Assembly: GCF_000969825.1 (NCBI RefSeq)
Contig: NZ_KQ033919.1
Span: 1-64,000 of the forward strand
Reading direction: 5' to 3'
Origin: Parabacteroides gordonii MS-1 = DSM 23371
Lineage (GTDB): Bacteria > Bacteroidota > Bacteroidia > Bacteroidales > Tannerellaceae
DNA length: 64,000 nt
The position numbers and the translations under genes were made by a program. The notes under the pieces were generated by a model. That model did not search any database, was not told where the DNA came from, and worked only from the letters and a program-made list of their open reading frames with translations. Shown here piece after piece: positions 54,216 through 62,478 of the stretch. Every line of letters begins with the position of its first letter. Position 1 is the first letter of the stretch.

Positions 54216-56339
54216 TTACATTTTTAATACGATACGTTCTCCCAGTTCTTTACTTAATACATTCTTTATCTCGTTCAGGTGAGTCAGCTTTTTCATCAGC
54301 TCGAACACCTGGTCTTCGTTTCCTTTCAGATGCGCTTCCTTGATCGCCAGTTGGGTTTCCTTTATCTGGTGGATGATATAAGCATCCTTGATGGCATATA
54401 TTTCACGGATCACCAGCTGATCCAGTTTATCCTCCTCCTGTTCCAGTTCGCGGTACTTGCTATGGTATTTGCTCAGCTGATACTTCTCGCTTATCAGGTT
54501 GGCGGCCAGACGGCTTACGTTCGGATCGGGATGGGCAAGGAAGTAACGGTTGGCAATGAATCCCTCGTTCTTGCATTTCTCGGCGGCTTCGTCGAGCATG
54601 CTCTTGAAGATCGGGGTATAGAAAGTCAGGTCGTCACGCTCCAGGTCGTAACGGATATAATCGGCGACATGCATAACGATATGCTCGTTTGTTTCCTCAT
54701 CCACATAGTCGAACAATACCTTTTCACCATACCGCACGATATATTTCATCAATGTCACCTCATACGCCTCATAAGGCGAACGTTTCGGTTGCGGAGGCAT
54801 CTGCGGCTGGGGAGGAGGCGGAGCCATCGGCGGAACCTCCATAGGGCCTGTCTCTTCCGTTGGATATTCTTCGGGTGGAGGAGGAGGCGGCATGTTATCG
54901 TCCGGCGGAAGGAAGCTCTCTGCTTCTCCCGCAACTTCTCCCGTGTATGGTTGATAGCCGGGAATATCGGTGTATTCCGGGATCGGGCTGATGTTTGCCT
55001 GTGGAGGAGGAGCCTGGGTACTCTGTCTTTCGTCTTTGCTTAACCGGATCTTATTGACCTCGTTCAGCAACACCTGTTCGTCTATTTCCATCATGCTGCT
55101 GCATTCGCGGATATAGATGGAACGGGCTATATTATCGGGGATGATGGCTACCGTGCGGATAATATCCGTGATCAGCGACGAACGCTTGATCGGGTCGTTT
55201 CCTGCATCATCCAGTAATAAACGGGTTTTGAAGCGGATGAAGTCCGTTTCGTTTTGTTTGATAAATTCTGCAAACTGGCTCGCGTTGTGTTTACGGGCGA
55301 ACGAGTCGGGGTCTTCACCGTCCGGCAAAAGAACCACTTTGACGTTCATGCCGTCTTCCAGCAGCAGGTCGATACCGCGCAGGGCAGCTTTGATACCGGC
55401 GGCATCACCGTCATACAATACGGTTATATTACTGGTGAAACGGTGTATAAGCCGTATCTGTCCCTGCGTAAGAGCCGTACCGGAAGAGGCGACTACGTTC
55501 TCTATACCTGCCTGGTGCATGGATATCACATCCGTATACCCTTCCACCAGGAAGCAACAGTCGGCTTTGACTATGGCCTGCTTGGCAAAGAAAATACCGT
55601 AGAGCTCGTTACTCTTGTGGTAAATCTCACTCTCGGGGGAGTTGACGTATTTGGCCGTCTTTTCATCCTTTTTGAGTACACGTCCGCCAAAGGCGACCAC
55701 TTTACCGCTCAACGTATGAACCGGGAAAATCACACGGCCACGAAAGCGGTCGTTCACCCCTCCGTTATCGTAAGCGATTACTAGCCCGGTCTTTTCCAGA
55801 AATTCTTTTTTGTATCCGTTCTTTTTCGCTTCTTTGTAAAGGGCATCCCGTTGGTCGAGGCTGTAACCCAACTGGAATTTACGGATGGTGTCTTCGCGGA
55901 ATCCTCGTTCGGCAAAGTAGCGCAGTCCGACCGTTTTCCCTTCTATGTGTTCGTATAGTTGGGTGGTAAAGTATTGCTGCGCCCAGCTATTGACGATCAG
56001 CATACTTTCGCGGTCGCTTTTCCTTTGCTTCTCCTTGTCGGTCAGTTCCCGTTCCTGTATCTCGATGTTATATTTCTTGGCCAGGTAACGCAGGGCGTCG
56101 AAATAGTTCAACTGTTCATGCTTCATAATGAAGTGGACAGCCGTACCGCCTTCGCCGCAGGCAAAACACTTACAGATATTTTTGGCCGGAGAGACGTAGA
56201 AAGAGGGTGTTTTATCCGTATGAAACGGACATAATCCTACATAGTTCACCCCTCGTTTGCGTAGGGTAACGAATTCTGAAACAACATCCACAATGTTTGC
56301 AGCGTCAAGTATCCGGTCTATGGTAGGTTGATCGATCAT
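54216..56339 (-). CDS. dnaG: DNA primase
   Basis: Synthesises RNA primers at the replication fork. 707 residues: the CHC2 zinc finger (CPFHTDKTPSFYVSP with CKCFACG), the core with YLAKKYNIEIQERE and AFGGRVL, and TOPRIM (CCFLVEGYTDVISMHQAG, VLYDGDAAGIKAA). A C-terminal helicase-binding domain starts near residue 555. An insertion of about 90 residues, very rich in Pro (for example PPPPPPEEYP), lies between the polymerase core and the C-terminal domain. That makes the protein longer than the E. coli enzyme (581). A flexible linker is the likely reading. Confidence 0.96.
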   Translation of the reverse strand: MIDQPTIDRILDAANIVDVVSEFVTLRKRGVNYVGLCPFHTDKTPSFYVSPAKNICKCFACGEGGTAVHFIMKHEQLNYFDALRYLAKKYNIEIQERELTDKEKQRKSDRESMLIVNSWAQQYFTTQLYEHIEGKTVGLRYFAERGFREDTIRKFQLGYSLDQRDALYKEAKKNGYKKEFLEKTGLVIAYDNGGVNDRFRGRVIFPVHTLSGKVVAFGGRVLKKDEKTAKYVNSPESEIYHKSNELYGIFFAKQAIVKADCCFLVEGYTDVISMHQAGIENVVASSGTALTQGQIRLIHRFTSNITVLYDGDAAGIKAALRGIDLLLEDGMNVKVVLLPDGEDPDSFARKHNASQFAEFIKQNETDFIRFKTRLLLDDAGNDPIKRSSLITDIIRTVAIIPDNIARSIYIRECSSMMEIDEQVLLNEVNKIRLSKDERQSTQAPPPQANISPIPEYTDIPGYQPYTGEVAGEAESFLPPDDNMPPPPPPEEYPTEETGPMEVPPMAPPPPQPQMPPQPKRSPYEAYEVTLMKYIVRYGEKVLFDYVDEETNEHIVMHVADYIRYDLERDDLTFYTPIFKSMLDEAAEKCKNEGFIANRYFLAHPDPNVSRLAANLISEKYQLSKYHSKYRELEQEEDKLDQLVIREIYAIKDAYIIHQIKETQLAIKEAHLKGNEDQVFELMKKLTHLNEIKNVLSKELGERIVLKM

Positions 56340-56371
56340 TTAATTTATTTCCTTCCTTATATAATGGGTCA

Positions 56372-56399
56372 CAAATGTAGCGAATTTATTTGGAAACAA
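56372..56399 (-). promoter_or_regulatory. dnaG promoter
   Basis: Minus strand: TTG (56399-56397), a 17-base spacer, TACATTTG (56379-56372), matching TAnnTTTG. It lies about 33 bases upstream of the dnaG start. Confidence 0.6.
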
Positions 56400-56498
56400 C
56401 CAATGTCTCTGTTTCTATGTTTGTAAACAGTCAATATCTGAATCTTTAGGTATCTCTATTGGCAAATTTGCATATTAGCACATTAACACATTATAATT

Positions 56499-57449
56499 AT
56501 GGAAGTAAATGAAAGAAGTGATCTGACAGATGCTGTATTGTCAGTCGTTGAGGAGTTGAAGGAAGAGAGGAAATACTCTTCTGTACATACGTATATGGCT
56601 GCGTTGCATTCTTTGGCGATGTTTTCCGGTGGGAGAGAGGCTGCGCTACCGGTTTGCCGGGTCTTTATGGCGGGCACGCTGCGGGAGTATCAGGACTGGT
56701 TGCGGCAAAAGGGGTTGAGCTGGAATACGGTGTCTACCTATATGCGCGTGTTGCGTGCCATGTATAACCGCCTTTTTCCACCCGGAATGGCCGGACACGA
56801 TCCGAAACTCTTTGACGGAGTATATACGAAAGTCGAGTCGAAAACCAAACGTGCACTGACCGAGGAACAGATGCAAACGCTCTCGAATGTCGATTTCGAT
56901 ACTTTGCCCGAAGATATGAAAAGTGCACTCGCCTGGTTCCTGTTGATGTTCATGTTTCACGGCATGCCGTTTATCGATCTGGCCTATCTGCGTAAAAACG
57001 AACTGAAAGGGAACACGATTGTTTATTGCCGTCATAAGACAGGGCGGCAGATGGTGGTCGATATTCCCCGTGAAGCGATGAAATATTTCGAAGCGTTTCG
57101 CGATAAGAACCCGGCTTCGCCCTACCTCTTTCCAATCCTGAATGAAAAGTTAAAAAACGAGTGGCAGCTCTATCGCTGTTACCTGGAAGCGTTACGTAAT
57201 TTCAACCGTAAGCTGAAAAAGCTCGGCAAGCAGCTATTGCCCGGCGTGAAAATCAGTTCGTATACCGCACGGCACACCTGGGCGACGTTGGCCTTCTATC
57301 TGGGCTTGGCTTTAGGGATTATCAGCAAGGGACTCGGCCATTCTTCTTTACGGGTGACGGAAACCTATCTGAAACCAATCGAAGACAAGAAACTGGATGA
57401 GGCTAATTGTTTGTTGATAAGTAGTATTATACCTCCGGCAGCCGGATAA
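56499..57449 (+). CDS. tyrosine recombinase (phage-integrase family), host-type
   Basis: 316 residues: an N-terminal SAM-like core-binding domain (SSVHTYMAALHSLAMFSGG, SWNTVSTYMRVLRAMYNRLF) and a catalytic domain with Arg-Lys-His-x-x-Arg-His/Trp-Tyr. YRCYLEALRNFNRK, CRHKTGRQM (Lys strand), SSYTARHTWATLAF (HxxR), GLGHSSLRVTETYLKP (Tyr nucleophile). The first catalytic Arg is expected in the LMFMFHGMPFIDLAYLRKNEL region, where Met-Pro replaces the usual Leu-Arg, as in many Bacteroidales invertase-like proteins. Codon use resembles the chromosome more than the ICE. It may be an invertase acting elsewhere, or a remnant of another element. Confidence 0.88.
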   Translation: MEVNERSDLTDAVLSVVEELKEERKYSSVHTYMAALHSLAMFSGGREAALPVCRVFMAGTLREYQDWLRQKGLSWNTVSTYMRVLRAMYNRLFPPGMAGHDPKLFDGVYTKVESKTKRALTEEQMQTLSNVDFDTLPEDMKSALAWFLLMFMFHGMPFIDLAYLRKNELKGNTIVYCRHKTGRQMVVDIPREAMKYFEAFRDKNPASPYLFPILNEKLKNEWQLYRCYLEALRNFNRKLKKLGKQLLPGVKISSYTARHTWATLAFYLGLALGIISKGLGHSSLRVTETYLKPIEDKKLDEANCLLISSIIPPAAG

Positions 57450-57656
57450 ATGAATGTAATGAGTAAGGTAATTATTGAAAGGGAATTACTTACCAATAAT
57501 CATAAAGACATATATAAAATGAAAACAAGTTCCAAATAAATATAGATAAATCATCTATATATCAATAATTTATATACGAGTTTTTATTTTCAGTTGTTTT
57601 CTACGTTTTCTGTTGCTTTGCTCTTTTTAGGTGCATTTTTGTTTCTTGTTTGTTTC

Positions 57657-57684
57657 TTGATTACGTTTTTTATTTGTACCTTTG
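57657..57684 (+). promoter_or_regulatory. integrase promoter
   Basis: TTG (57657-57659), a 17-base spacer and TACCTTTG (57677-57684), matching TAnnTTTG; about 32 bases before the integrase ATG. Confidence 0.6.
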
Positions 57685-57716
57685 TGATAGGAAATAACGA
57701 ATAAAAGGACACAAAT

Positions 57717-58847
57717 ATGCCAAGGACCAGAAAGCCAATAAAAGTAAAGGAGCCGATTCGTCTTCGGACGAAGGAGTTGGCCAATGGCAGCAAGAGTTTG
57801 TATCTGGATATATACCGAAATGGTAAGCGGACATACGAGTATTTGAAAATGTATCTTATTCCGGAAACGGATCGTAATGCCCGCCAACAGAACGAAACGA
57901 CAATGGCTGCCGCAAATGCAATCAAATCGAAGCGTATCATAGAGTTGACAAGTGGTGAAGCCGGTATCATGAATCACAAGGATAAGGTTTATCTGCTGGA
58001 CTGGATGCAACTCTATAAAGAGGAACAGAAGAAACGTGGTAAGAAAAACATAGGCCAGATAAAATCTGTTACCGGTATCTTGAAAGAGTATGCAGGAGAA
58101 AGATTCACATTAAATCAGATTGACCTCACTTTTTGCCACGGCTATATCGACTATATGCTGACAAACTACCGTCCCAAAGGAAAACCCATCTCGGCTTCTA
58201 CGCGTAATACCTATTACCAGATTTTCAACGGTGCGTTAAATGCCGCTGTCCGTGCGAAACGGATCTTAAAGAATCCATTCAACGAAATGGAAAAATCGGA
58301 GAAGCCCAAGATGCCGGAAAGTGTGCGTTCGTATATGACTATTGAAGAAGTGAGATCATTAATCGCTACACCAATGCAGAACGAAGGGGTAAAAAGTGCC
58401 TACCTGTTCTCCTGCTTCTGTGGACTACGTATCAGTGACATTATCGGATTGCAATGGAAAGATGTGTTTATTGACAACGGCCAATACCGCTTGGCAGTAG
58501 CCATGCAGAAGACGAAAGAACCGATTTACCTTCCGCTCTCCAATGAAGCGTTGAAGTGGATGCCGGAACGTGGGGACAAGACAGCAGACGACCATGTGTT
58601 CGATTTGCCTTCAGGTATCAACCAACTTATCAAACCGTGGGCCAAAGCCGCCGGAATTTCCAAGCGATTCACCTTTCACACCGCCCGCCACACGTTCGCC
58701 ACAATGATGCTGACATTGGGGGCCGATTTGTACACTGTATCTAAATTGCTCGGTCATACATCTGTAAAGATGACCCAAGTGTATGCCAAAATCGTCAATA
58801 AGAAAAAAGACGATGCAGTAAATCTGACCAACGGTTTATTCGATTAA
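57717..58847 (+). CDS. int: ICE integrase (tyrosine recombinase)
   Basis: 376 residues: an N-terminal arm-type DNA-binding domain (KEPIRLRTKELANGSKSLYLDIYRNGKR), a SAM-like domain (about 105-200) and the catalytic domain. The catalytic domain shows FSCFCGLRISDIIGLQW (Arg I), the Lys region, FHTARHTFATMMLTLG (HxxR) and LLGHTSVKMTQVYAKI (Tyr nucleophile). All catalytic residues are visible. It should excise and integrate the element together with the HTH protein downstream. Typical of Bacteroidales ICEs. Confidence 0.93.
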   Translation: MPRTRKPIKVKEPIRLRTKELANGSKSLYLDIYRNGKRTYEYLKMYLIPETDRNARQQNETTMAAANAIKSKRIIELTSGEAGIMNHKDKVYLLDWMQLYKEEQKKRGKKNIGQIKSVTGILKEYAGERFTLNQIDLTFCHGYIDYMLTNYRPKGKPISASTRNTYYQIFNGALNAAVRAKRILKNPFNEMEKSEKPKMPESVRSYMTIEEVRSLIATPMQNEGVKSAYLFSCFCGLRISDIIGLQWKDVFIDNGQYRLAVAMQKTKEPIYLPLSNEALKWMPERGDKTADDHVFDLPSGINQLIKPWAKAAGISKRFTFHTARHTFATMMLTLGADLYTVSKLLGHTSVKMTQVYAKIVNKKKDDAVNLTNGLFD

Positions 58848-58877
58848 CAATGCAATGAACATCAGATATGTAATCAC

Positions 58878-58930
58878 TTATAAGGGTGTTGTTCCGACAG
58901 GATTCTCTTATCGGAGCAACACTCTTATAA
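58878..58930 (+). other. 20-bp stem-loop after the integrase gene
   Basis: TTATAAGGGTGTTGTTCCGA (58878-58897) pairs along its full length with TCGGAGCAACACTCTTATAA (58911-58930), with only two G-U wobbles in RNA and a 13-base loop. No U tract follows. It separates int from the next gene: a terminator of unusual form, an attenuator, or an element-specific site. Confidence 0.7.
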
Positions 58931-58980
58931 TATATCATATAAATCCAATTTAAAATATTTCATCATGAAAAGACCTAACA

Positions 58981-59754
58981 ATGGCCCTCTCTCTTTTTGG
59001 AGGGAAAAAACATCTGCACCATTTTGTTGCAGAACAGGATGTAGCGAAAGAATTATTCGCATTGCTCGTTGAAGCAAAAACAATGTATCTCCGTGATGTC
59101 GTGACGGGCAATAAGCAGTACTACCGTTACGTGGAGGATTTCGTAAACAGCCACCGGTATATCGACTGTGACCATGCGGTCTGCCGGAACTGCCATGAAA
59201 TGAACATTCATATCGTCAAGGGGCTATTAAACGATTGCTCCCATCTTATCCGAGCATTTTTTACCGAAGCAGACTTCTCGTTCGAGAAGTGTATGGAACT
59301 GAAACGAACGTATGATACGTTTGTGCCACCATCACAGTCCGTCACGTGCTGCAAAGATGGACCGACAAGAATTTATCCTCTTTCTTTTGGATGCAATCTC
59401 ACTCGTAAACAGATGATAGGTATTACAGCTTGTGCCAATGCTTATCATCTGTTTTGCGTTTCTACCCTACACGTTGAAGATATGGAAGCTCTGCTTTCCT
59501 GTAAAGAAGGATTCTGTATTCGTGTAAACAATATCCGCCATGTGGCCATCCTGTTTGATACACTCCTTGAGCACTCGTTTATCCAAGCCAAATGGCAGTC
59601 CGTTCTCAGTAATGGGCGGTTCTTGCAAACCAAGGATGGAAAAGGATTCGTTTCAGCTTCAAGCCTTTCATCCGCTCTGTCTGCCTTGCGTAACAACATG
59701 ACATCAACAGGTTACGGTATCAGACGAGCCATTGATGAACTGAGAGAGTGGTAA
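58981..59754 (+). CDS. ICE-encoded protein of unknown function
   Basis: 257 residues, cytoplasmic, not recognised. The N-terminal half has CDHAVCRNCHEMNIH, a Cys/His cluster (four ligands within 14 residues) that could bind metal. The middle has CNLTRKQMIGITACANAYHLFCV. The C-terminal part (HVAILFDTLLEHSFIQAKWQSVLSNGRFLQTKDG) looks helical. It sits between int and the excisionase-like gene, where Bacteroidales ICEs often carry an uncharacterised gene. The ATG at 58981 was chosen for frame length; a +1-frame ATG at 58965 opens only 35 codons. Confidence 0.65.
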   Translation: MALSLFGGKKHLHHFVAEQDVAKELFALLVEAKTMYLRDVVTGNKQYYRYVEDFVNSHRYIDCDHAVCRNCHEMNIHIVKGLLNDCSHLIRAFFTEADFSFEKCMELKRTYDTFVPPSQSVTCCKDGPTRIYPLSFGCNLTRKQMIGITACANAYHLFCVSTLHVEDMEALLSCKEGFCIRVNNIRHVAILFDTLLEHSFIQAKWQSVLSNGRFLQTKDGKGFVSASSLSSALSALRNNMTSTGYGIRRAIDELREW

Positions 59755-59779
59755 GAAGTGCCAATAAGCGAAGTATGTG

Positions 59780-59894
59780 AAAGGTAAAAGCGTGACAGTT
59801 GCCGTGATACGTGGTTACTATCACGGTACAAACTCACGCTGACCTTTTGGGTTGCCCTATCTTTGACCTCCGTTAGCGCGCTACATAACGGAGG
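59780..59894 (+). promoter_or_regulatory. nested palindromes and promoter before the excisionase-like gene
   Basis: Outer arms AAAGGT/ACCTTT (59780-59785, 59842-59847) and AGCGTG/CACGCT (59789-59794, 59835-59840) enclose an inner stem CCGTGAT/ATCACGG (59802-59808, 59820-59826). A second hairpin, CCTCCGTT/AACGGAGG (59867-59874, 59887-59894), has the palindrome AGCGCGCT in its loop. Between them lies TATCTTTG (59858-59865), a -7 box. The first structure would thus be upstream of the promoter and the second in the leader of the transcript. Confidence 0.7.
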
Positions 59895-59930
59895 ATATAC
59901 TTCATTGTCTAAATTTATAATAACTCATTT

Positions 59931-60329
59931 ATGCAAAATAATAGATTGACATTCATGGAACGGCTGAGTGAACGGCTTACAAGCGTCGAAGCCATCCTAA
60001 AGAAATTAGATCCGATAGAAAGTCTGTTGGAACGCATCGCATTGCTGGAAAAAAATATATATACCACCAAACAGGTGTTTACCTTCCAAGAGGCTTGTAT
60101 GTATATCGGAATATCCGAGAGTATGCTGTACAAGCTAACATCAGGCAAGGAGATTCCGCACTACAAGCCACGTGGCAAAATGATATATTTCGCCAAAGAA
60201 GATCTGGACGAATGGCTTTTGCAGAATTATGAACCAACCGTAGATGAAGCAGCACGTATGGCAAACGAGGCCGCTGCCACACAACCTTTCTTTAATCAAA
60301 GACGCCATGGAAAACGAAAGAAGAACTGA
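59931..60329 (+). CDS. helix-turn-helix protein, excisionase family
   Basis: 132 residues: an N-terminal coiled coil (FMERLSERLTSVEAILKKL, IESLLERIALLEKNI) and a MerR/excisionase-type winged helix-turn-helix (TFQEACMYIGISESMLYKLTSGKEIPHYKPRGKMIYFAKEDLDEWL reads as the family pattern). Basic C-terminal tail. In Bacteroidales ICEs this protein promotes excision or regulates neighbouring genes. Its end overlaps the next gene by 23 bases. Confidence 0.88.
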   Translation: MQNNRLTFMERLSERLTSVEAILKKLDPIESLLERIALLEKNIYTTKQVFTFQEACMYIGISESMLYKLTSGKEIPHYKPRGKMIYFAKEDLDEWLLQNYEPTVDEAARMANEAAATQPFFNQRRHGKRKKN

Positions 60330-61413
60330 ATATAATGTGGATATGAGGCCGGAGGAGGATTTCTTATCGGATATCCTCTCCGCCTCGCAGATTCGGGCGA
60401 CGGATACCTATGAAACGCCGCCACAGATTATCTGGATAGACAACTCGACCATTGCTACGCTCGGCAACTTCAGCGCATCAACCGGCAAGGCGAAATCAAA
60501 AAAAACATTTAACGTTTCGGCCATTGTCGCTGCATCGCTGGCAGGGAAACAAGTGCTGAACTACCGGGCGCACCTCCCGGAAGGTAAACGCAAGATTCTG
60601 TACGTGGACACGGAGCAGAGCCGCTTCCATTGTCATAATGTACTGGAACGCATCTTGCGGCTTGCCGGACTGCCCACTACAACCGACAGTGAAAACCTCG
60701 ACTTTATTTGCTTGCGCGAATACTCTCCGGCCATACGCATTGGGGTCATCGACTACGCCTTACGTCAAAGAAAAGGATACGGACTTGTTATCATCGACGG
60801 TATCCGTGACCTGATGCTTGACATAAACAGTACCGGTGAGTCCGTGGAAGTCATTAACAAGATGATGGAATGGTCATCAAAGTATGACCTGCATATCCAC
60901 TGTGTGCTACACTTGAATAAAGGAGATAACAATGTGCGCGGGCATATCGGTACGGAAATGAGCAACAAGGCGGAGACTGTACTGGTCATCAGCAAAAACA
61001 ACGATTGTCCCAACGTCAGCGAAGTTCATGCGTTACACATCCGTGAGAAAGAGTTTAAACCTTTTGCTTTCACTGTCAATGAGGGCGGGCTCCCGGTTCT
61101 CGCAGAAGGGCATTTGTTTGAGAATGCCCCACATCAGAAACCGAAACAGCGGACGGGTTTTATGGAACTAAGCATCGAACAGCACCGTGAAGCCCTTTCC
61201 GCTGCATTTGGAGATAAACCCATCCGTGGGTTTGAAAATATGCTGCAAGCCATGATGACTGCTTACGAGGCAATCGGGTTTAAGCGTGGGAGAAACGTAA
61301 TGGTCAAACTGCTGCAATATCTGACTGACACCTTAAAACTGGTTATCAAACGAGATAAACTTTTTTATTATGACATGACACAGGCAGAAACCATGCTTTT
61401 CGATGAAGAATGA
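60307..61413 (+). CDS. RepA-like AAA family ATPase
   Basis: 368 residues from the ATG at 60307 (the frame is open from 60244, but the upstream part lies inside the HTH gene). RecA-like fold: a modified Walker A in FSASTGKAKSKKTFNV, FDTEQS-type YVDTEQSRFH, Walker B GLVIIDGIRDL and HIHCVLHLNKGD. The family resembles plasmid RepA hexameric helicases. With the primase downstream it could support replication of the excised circle; this is inferred from the pairing. The C-terminal 100 residues are a helical domain. Confidence 0.85.
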   Translation: MENERRTEYNVDMRPEEDFLSDILSASQIRATDTYETPPQIIWIDNSTIATLGNFSASTGKAKSKKTFNVSAIVAASLAGKQVLNYRAHLPEGKRKILYVDTEQSRFHCHNVLERILRLAGLPTTTDSENLDFICLREYSPAIRIGVIDYALRQRKGYGLVIIDGIRDLMLDINSTGESVEVINKMMEWSSKYDLHIHCVLHLNKGDNNVRGHIGTEMSNKAETVLVISKNNDCPNVSEVHALHIREKEFKPFAFTVNEGGLPVLAEGHLFENAPHQKPKQRTGFMELSIEQHREALSAAFGDKPIRGFENMLQAMMTAYEAIGFKRGRNVMVKLLQYLTDTLKLVIKRDKLFYYDMTQAETMLFDEE

Positions 61414-61440
61414 GAGCGGGCGCGGGCCTATATAATTCAG

Positions 61441-61484
61441 TTTAATTTAGTATTTATATATATAGGGGCGCAAACTAAACTAAA
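61441..61484 (+). other. AT-rich inverted repeat between ATPase and primase genes
   Basis: TTTAATTTAGT (61441-61451) and ACTAAACTAAA (61474-61484) match at 10 of 11 positions around a loop containing alternating TA. The ATPase stop is 27 bases upstream. It could be a weak terminator or a replication-initiator site. Confidence 0.45.
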
Positions 61485-61520
61485 CCGCTTTTGTACAAAA
61501 CAAGTGAAAAGAAATTTAAT

Positions 61521-62408
61521 ATGACCATAGACGAAGCAAAACGAGTGCGTATCGTGGACTTTTTGGCCCAGCTCGGCCACCGTGCGCAGTATATGAAATC
61601 AGAGCAATATTGGTATCTTTCGCCTCTCAGGAAAGAGGTGACGCCATCGTTCAAAGTCAATGACCGGCTGAATGAATGGTATGATTTTGGCGAGGCCACC
61701 GGAGGCGACCTTGTGGAACTGGGTAAGTACCTTTGCGGAACTAAAAGTGTGAGTGAAGCATTAGCATACATCAAACGGTATGTCAATGGTGTGTCGCTGC
61801 CGAAAACCCGGGCGTTGCCCGCAACCTCTCGACCAGTGGAAGCCGACATGAAGAATTTGATTATCGTGCCGCTGCGACACCACGCACTGCTCTCATATCT
61901 CCATTCACGTATGATTGATTCGGATATCGGACGAATGTTCTGCAAGGAAGTCCATTACGAACTGCGCCAGAGACGTTACTTTGCACTGGCCTTTGGCAAT
62001 ATATCCGGTGGATACGAGGTACGAAACCCTTATTACAAAGGATGTATCAAGAACAAGGACATTTCCTTGATACCCCAATCGCGTGGTGAGGCACAGAGCC
62101 GTGTCTGCCTATTTGAAGGATTCATGGACTTTCTGTCCTATCTAACCCTAAAACAGACGGACGATAGTGCCATTTGCATTAATGCCCCCTGTGACTACCT
62201 TGTTATGAACTCGGTCAGTAATCTGAAAAGGACATTGACGTATTTGCAAAAATACACGTATATTCACTGTTACCTTGACAATGACCTTGCCGGACAAAAG
62301 ACAGTGGAAACCATAGCCGGGATGTATGGCAGATGCGTCTATAACGAATCAAACTGTTATGCCGGTTACAAAGACCTGAACGACTACTTACGTGGGAAGA
62401 AACAATGA
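61521..62408 (+). CDS. ICE primase (CHC2-like, TOPRIM)
   Basis: 295 residues from the ATG at 61521; a TTG at 61491 is in frame but unlikely. The N-terminal part follows the CHC2 primase pattern (IVDFLAQLGHRAQYM, YWYLSPLRKEVTPSFKVN, WYDFGEATGGDLVEL). However, the Cys/His ligands of the zinc finger are not present. The C-terminal half has TOPRIM features: VCLFEGFMDFLSYL with the catalytic Glu and CYLDNDLAGQKTVE with the Asp-x-Asp motif. Such zinc-less primases are common in Bacteroidales mobile elements. A strong terminator follows. Confidence 0.85.
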   Translation: MTIDEAKRVRIVDFLAQLGHRAQYMKSEQYWYLSPLRKEVTPSFKVNDRLNEWYDFGEATGGDLVELGKYLCGTKSVSEALAYIKRYVNGVSLPKTRALPATSRPVEADMKNLIIVPLRHHALLSYLHSRMIDSDIGRMFCKEVHYELRQRRYFALAFGNISGGYEVRNPYYKGCIKNKDISLIPQSRGEAQSRVCLFEGFMDFLSYLTLKQTDDSAICINAPCDYLVMNSVSNLKRTLTYLQKYTYIHCYLDNDLAGQKTVETIAGMYGRCVYNESNCYAGYKDLNDYLRGKKQ

Positions 62409-62422
62409 ACAACCCGCTCCCT

Positions 62423-62455
62423 AAGCCCTCCTTCATCACGGAGGGCTTTTTTTAT
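62423..62455 (+). terminator. intrinsic terminator after the primase gene
   Basis: AAGCCCTCC (62423-62431) pairs with GGAGGGCTT (62440-62448) across an 8-base loop and is followed by seven T. It separates the replication module from the transfer genes. Confidence 0.92.
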
Positions 62456-62478
62456 ATCCCGACTTTTCCTGTTTTCTT

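Noticed and set aside
57463-57493. Inverted repeat GTAAGGTAATT / AATTACTTAC as terminator or att site
   Set aside because: It has no T tract and one unpaired base. Without the right end of the ICE no direct repeat can be matched, so it is not called as att.
58965-59072. A 35-codon Cys-containing frame overlapping the start of the unknown ICE gene
   Set aside because: Short, in another phase, and fully inside the longer frame; a leader peptide cannot be excluded but nothing supports it.
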